Below, in pieces: positions 53,263 to 56,545 of a stretch of 56,545 nt of DNA. This DNA is from Collybiopsis luxurians FD-317 M1. Lineage: Eukaryota; Basidiomycota; Agaricomycetes; Agaricales; Omphalotaceae. Each line of letters begins with the position of its first letter. Position 1 is the first letter of the stretch. The position numbers and the translations under genes are program-made. The notes under the pieces are model-generated. The model was not told where the DNA came from. It made no database searches and saw only the letters and a list, made by a program, of their open reading frames with translations. Where the stretch lies: contig KN834799.1 in the NCBI GenBank assembly GCA_000827265.1, positions 28,951 through 85,495 of the forward strand. The letters are read 5' to 3'.

Positions 53263-55007
53263 TTAAATGATTGGTATTTTTTTCTCAGTTCTGAATTCAA
53301 AGTTGAGAGTTAGACAACATGGTATACCTGGCTAAGATTGAATTTGTGTACACTTGATTTTTTGGAAGATCAGCACTGTATTACCATTGCAGTATGTCAC
53401 TTACACTTGCTCCCAACAAAAAACACTCCCACATAAACCAGGTTGTTTCGCATTGCTACTATGCAGACTAGCTTTGTGACTGCAAACACTCTAAAAAAGT
53501 ATTAACTTGAAAAGTACTCGACAGGTTGGTTTCAGGGCACACTGACGATGTGAGAAGACCGGTGCTTACAGTCCAAAGAATCAACCGGTCAATTAAGGTT
53601 TCCGTACTGTTGTAGTGGGGTACTCTAAGATGTGGAACAGAAAATGAATGAAATATCTTCCTAACCTGTGGAAGCCCGTCCGACTTGCATTGAGGTAGTA
53701 ACAAAGTGAAATGGCAATAAAAACATCACAAGCAGCAACCAATGCGAGTGCGGGTGTCATAGCCCACTGAAACTCAATGTTAATAACTTAAACTTTCATC
53801 AATCACTGTGAAGCATGCAGAATTGGCTTACCATAAGTTCAGGAACCATTGAAAATAGTTTGACTTCGTCTCTGTATATATTTAAAATAACATATTTTAA
53901 CAGCTCGCTAGTGCTGCATAAATGAACCTACAGTTTCACATTTGACACTATTTTTATAACTTGTCAGCATCCTACTGTAAATGGATGTGAAAAGTTCTCA
54001 AACTTACAAATTGAAAAACCTAAAGGATGGAGAACCAATGCCGATCAGAAGTTGTGTCCATAAGGAGGCACTATATAAATTAACATACCAAGTTGTGAAA
54101 AAGAAAGCACAACCTATTGTCAATTATGCCAGTTAGTAGAGCGTAGCTTTGTACAGTATTAAACCAAGTCTCACAATTATGGCAGGAATTGGAATACACC
54201 TTTTGCCAACTAAGTATATCAGGAGAGCACGGTTGAAGCTTTAGCCTGACCATTACTAAAATTGAGCCAATACTCACCGTAATACACTCGGCTGGCAAAA
54301 AAGCTGTTGAATATGTAGTAGATTAGTAAGTTATTGCTGCATACCAGACCTTGGCGGCAAACCATTGAGAAATAACAACCATAAAACCCTGCGAAGGGAG
54401 GCAATTATAAGTAATTTTCCGGAGAATGGATAGTTCAAATATTACCGCAACTGTTACAGTTAGTGGAATGCTCCTAGTTGCCAATGTCAGCTTTGAAATA
54501 TGCACATGTATACTGATTGGAATGTCCGTACCACACAACCTTCTCCAGAGCTGCAATATTCATGCTATTTGTGACGGTGTAAAAGTAAACTGCATGCGCG
54601 GAAAATGCAGATTGAAGTATATCAAGAGCCCTTAACCAGTGTCATCATGTTAAGAGGTTGAAGAAGAAAGTTATTGGATATACAGAAGTGCCACAACCTC
54701 CAAGTCATAGTCAGCATTAAAAGATCAGATAAACTGGAATTTAAAGCCCATACCACACAAATTATACGGCGTTTTTCCTGTTTAAGCTCTTGAGTTGGAC
54801 GAGAGAAGAAAGTATATCCTTGAGCCAGCGCTATTCCAATCAGTCTACGGAAAAAATGTCAACAACAGAGCTTTCGAAGCCTTGGGTGATGGCCTACAAT
54901 ATCGAAAGCATTAGTCCAATCTGTAGGGCGCCTATGGTTGTATTCAGGTTTGGAAGCTCTGAAGCTTGTGGTGGTGGAATCGCACTTGAAGTAAGGAAAC
55001 TTGACAT
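53263..55007 (-). CDS. DUF6534-type multi-spanning membrane protein
   Basis: Start 55007: MSSFLTSSAIPPPQASELPN then LNTTIGALQIGLMLSIL (first helix), a GT-AG intron, and IGIALAQGYTFFSRP (about 54830-54780). Downstream: LALVAACDVFIAISLCYYLN and ASRTGFH (about 53760-53670), STETLIDRLILWTVSTGLLT (53612-53550), VTKLVCIVAMRNNLVYVGVF (about 53490-53420), and after another intron LYTNSILA and a short tail ending at TAA 53263-53265. ASRTGF, LIDRLI.WTVSTGLLTS and KLYTNSIL are family hallmarks. Exons between about 54700 and 53800 could not be joined with certainty. Function unknown; relative of the 9862-11896 gene. Confidence 0.65.
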
Positions 55008-55984
55008 TAGGGAAGCTGGCGGTGTAGTTCATACTAAATCGGACAACTTTTAAGAATGCATGAGTGGTAAAAGGCGATGCTTCCGGCTAAAAAAACCACT
55101 TCGATGGTAAGTCTACGCACTCGCGCTCCCGTGTTAACTGAAACGCGATCTCAACAGCGGAGAAGTTAGTAACGCCAGAACACGAATCTTTCAATCAAGA
55201 GTACGCCATTCTTCCACTGATCTGCATATTAGTTGCTGTCTGATCTGCCAGTCAACACTAACGAACTCGCACGTAAATGTAATGAACAGGCAGGTTGATT
55301 AAGTTCTTAGTAATAAGTATCATGGTTGAGACGCTTTAAGTCTTATGCTTGATCTAATATAGTATCTGCCTGTTTATATTGCGTAAAAACTCTCTAGAGT
55401 CTTTTCAAGGAGTTGATAGGATTTGGGAAGCAGTCGAGTACAGCTAGGTGGATTTAAGGTGGAATCAAACAAATTTGGAGGAACCGTATCAGTGTCAAAA
55501 ATCACAGTTGTGTTCAAATCAATCCGCAGAGCCAGACATCATCAATACCTCGACCAGGAACTCTGACTCGGAGCTGTTGTGCCTTTTCACTATGGTGAAT
55601 GGATGGTACCTGTTGGAGTAAATTCCTCCATTCTACATTCCAGTACCAATAACAAAAGCACTGGTCAAACGCAGTGAGGATGTAATCTAGACTATGTCCT
55701 TTATATAGCAAAACAGTAAGATAGGCTAAATATTCATTGTGAATGATGTACTCATCACTTCCACAACAAATACACATCAAACACCCAAACAGATGATTAT
55801 ACTGCGATGCCCGATATTTCATCATTTCCAACAGTACCCATTATCGTAACTAGTGATTTTGATTCTTTGTTCCCTGATCCTGTTTATGAATGTAATTAAG
55901 CTAAATGCATCAATGAATCTGCGAACAGATTGATGCCTTTATGTCCGTAGACAGTGTTCTCCATCCGAGTCTGAATGAACGTAC
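55008..55984. other. Intergenic DNA, nothing recognised
   Basis: About 980 bp upstream of the DUF6534 gene; the 105-codon minus-strand frame at 55514-55831 has no recognisable motif and is not called. Confidence 0.4.
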
Positions 55985-56087
55985 TTGATGCATAGTGGGC
56001 CAACACTAACGCGTGGCGGGACTCGCGCCCTTTTCGGTGATTGGAACAAATTATCTCGCGGATCATGGATCATAAAGGCTCCACTCA
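55985..56087 (+). repeat. Dispersed repeat (GTGGGCCAACACTAA family), direct copy
   Basis: GCATAGTGGGCCAACACTAA, GCGTGGCGGGACTCGCGCCC, GTGATTGGAACAAATTA and CTCGCGGATCATGG. Inverted relative to 52210-52320. If GTGGGCCAACAC is a terminus, the element would extend to the right, beyond the window. Confidence 0.6.
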
Positions 56088-56545
56088 CGTGGGCGAAACC
56101 TTGCTTGCGCACTGGAGATGGTTCCATTGATGAGCACCAAGCAACAGATTATTTGTGATTGATGGCTCCTTGAATAGAAGAAGAAGGTGTTGGCAGTGGA
56201 TAACAACTTGTTGGGGCTGGTTTATGCTGTGGAAAAGTGGACAAAAATGACATTGCAATTTTTGTTGCAGTGCCTGCCATGTGATTAAGCGCGTGGGCAT
56301 GCAGACAGATGCGTGCGCGCGACTGAGGTAATCAGCAGAACAAACAGCTACAAGCGAGCATGACTTGTGCCTGATGAGCACATGCATGCATGTTTGTTGA
56401 TTATCTTCCTCCAACCTGTATCACTCCGGGCAACTGGCTGCAAACTTTCCTTTGATTTCAGCAGTATGTAAGCCTTTTATTTCATAAATTTTGATTATAT
56501 ACAATTCTATGGGGTTTATGCTACTGAATTTGAGGGCTACAGCAT
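56088..56545. other. Window end, no gene recognised
   Basis: Possibly the interior of the transposon whose end lies at 55985; the 109-codon minus-strand frame shows no known motif. Confidence 0.3.

Noticed and set aside
52210..56087. One 3.9-kb transposon carrying the DUF6534 gene
   Set aside because: The presumed terminal sides of the repeats face inward and no flanking target duplication was found, so two separate insertions fit better.
1..56545. CRISPR array, prophage or bacterial-type operon
   Set aside because: The organism is a spliceosomal eukaryote; no regular spacer-repeat array exists, and the tandem repeats at 17520 are irregular.

Overview
The window looks like nuclear DNA of a filamentous basidiomycete, most likely an agaricomycete (mushroom-forming fungus). 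The reasons are genes cut by many 50-75 nt GT-AG introns, two different agaricomycete-type 7-TM families, DUF6534 membrane proteins, a STAND/TPR gene end, and dense fungal transposon debris (Helitron helicase, TIR elements, MITEs). All exon models were built by eye from splice signals, frame continuity and family conservation; no database search was run.

Layout. 1-215: 3' end of a TPR-repeat gene. 2979-4850: inositol-3-phosphate synthase (+). 6098-6847: beta-carbonic anhydrase (-), directly preceded in frame by a spliced 140-codon ORF (6848-7372). 7449-19600: transposon-rich accessory DNA holding a DUF6534 gene (9862-11896), a 2.67-kb TIR/TSD-delimited element with a zinc-finger gene relic (12177-14842), a second TIR element with a broken transposon-associated gene, a degenerate minisatellite and a Helitron helicase relic followed by a run of small hairpins. 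20179-21759: a 7-TM gene (-). 22145-22582: a foldback element with telomere-like repeats. 22583-25686: almost empty.

25687-45434 is the gene-dense core. It carries five paralogous monocarboxylate-type MFS transporters: one alone (25687-27490, -), then two pairs facing each other (B and C on +, D and E on -). All share one 8-exon architecture with nearly identical exon lengths. Between the first and the others lie a 133-aa hypothetical gene, a PITH-domain protein, a 316-aa membrane protein and a C2H2 zinc-finger protein transcribed divergently from transporter B. Next come the mitochondrial co-chaperonin Hsp10 (46403-46963) and a second 7-TM gene (48299-49578).

49600-56545 is again repeat-rich: a TA-flanked MITE, a MITE with a perfect 8-bp target duplication, a second foldback copy, a Helitron helicase scrap, copies of a dispersed repeat and a second DUF6534 gene (53263-55007).

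Functionally, the housekeeping genes (INO1, carbonic anhydrase, Hsp10) are islands. The accessory theme is membrane proteins: five transporters and four multi-spanning receptor-like proteins. I saw no biosynthetic core enzyme such as a PKS, NRPS or terpene synthase, so the transporter cluster is better explained by local duplication than by a metabolite cluster.
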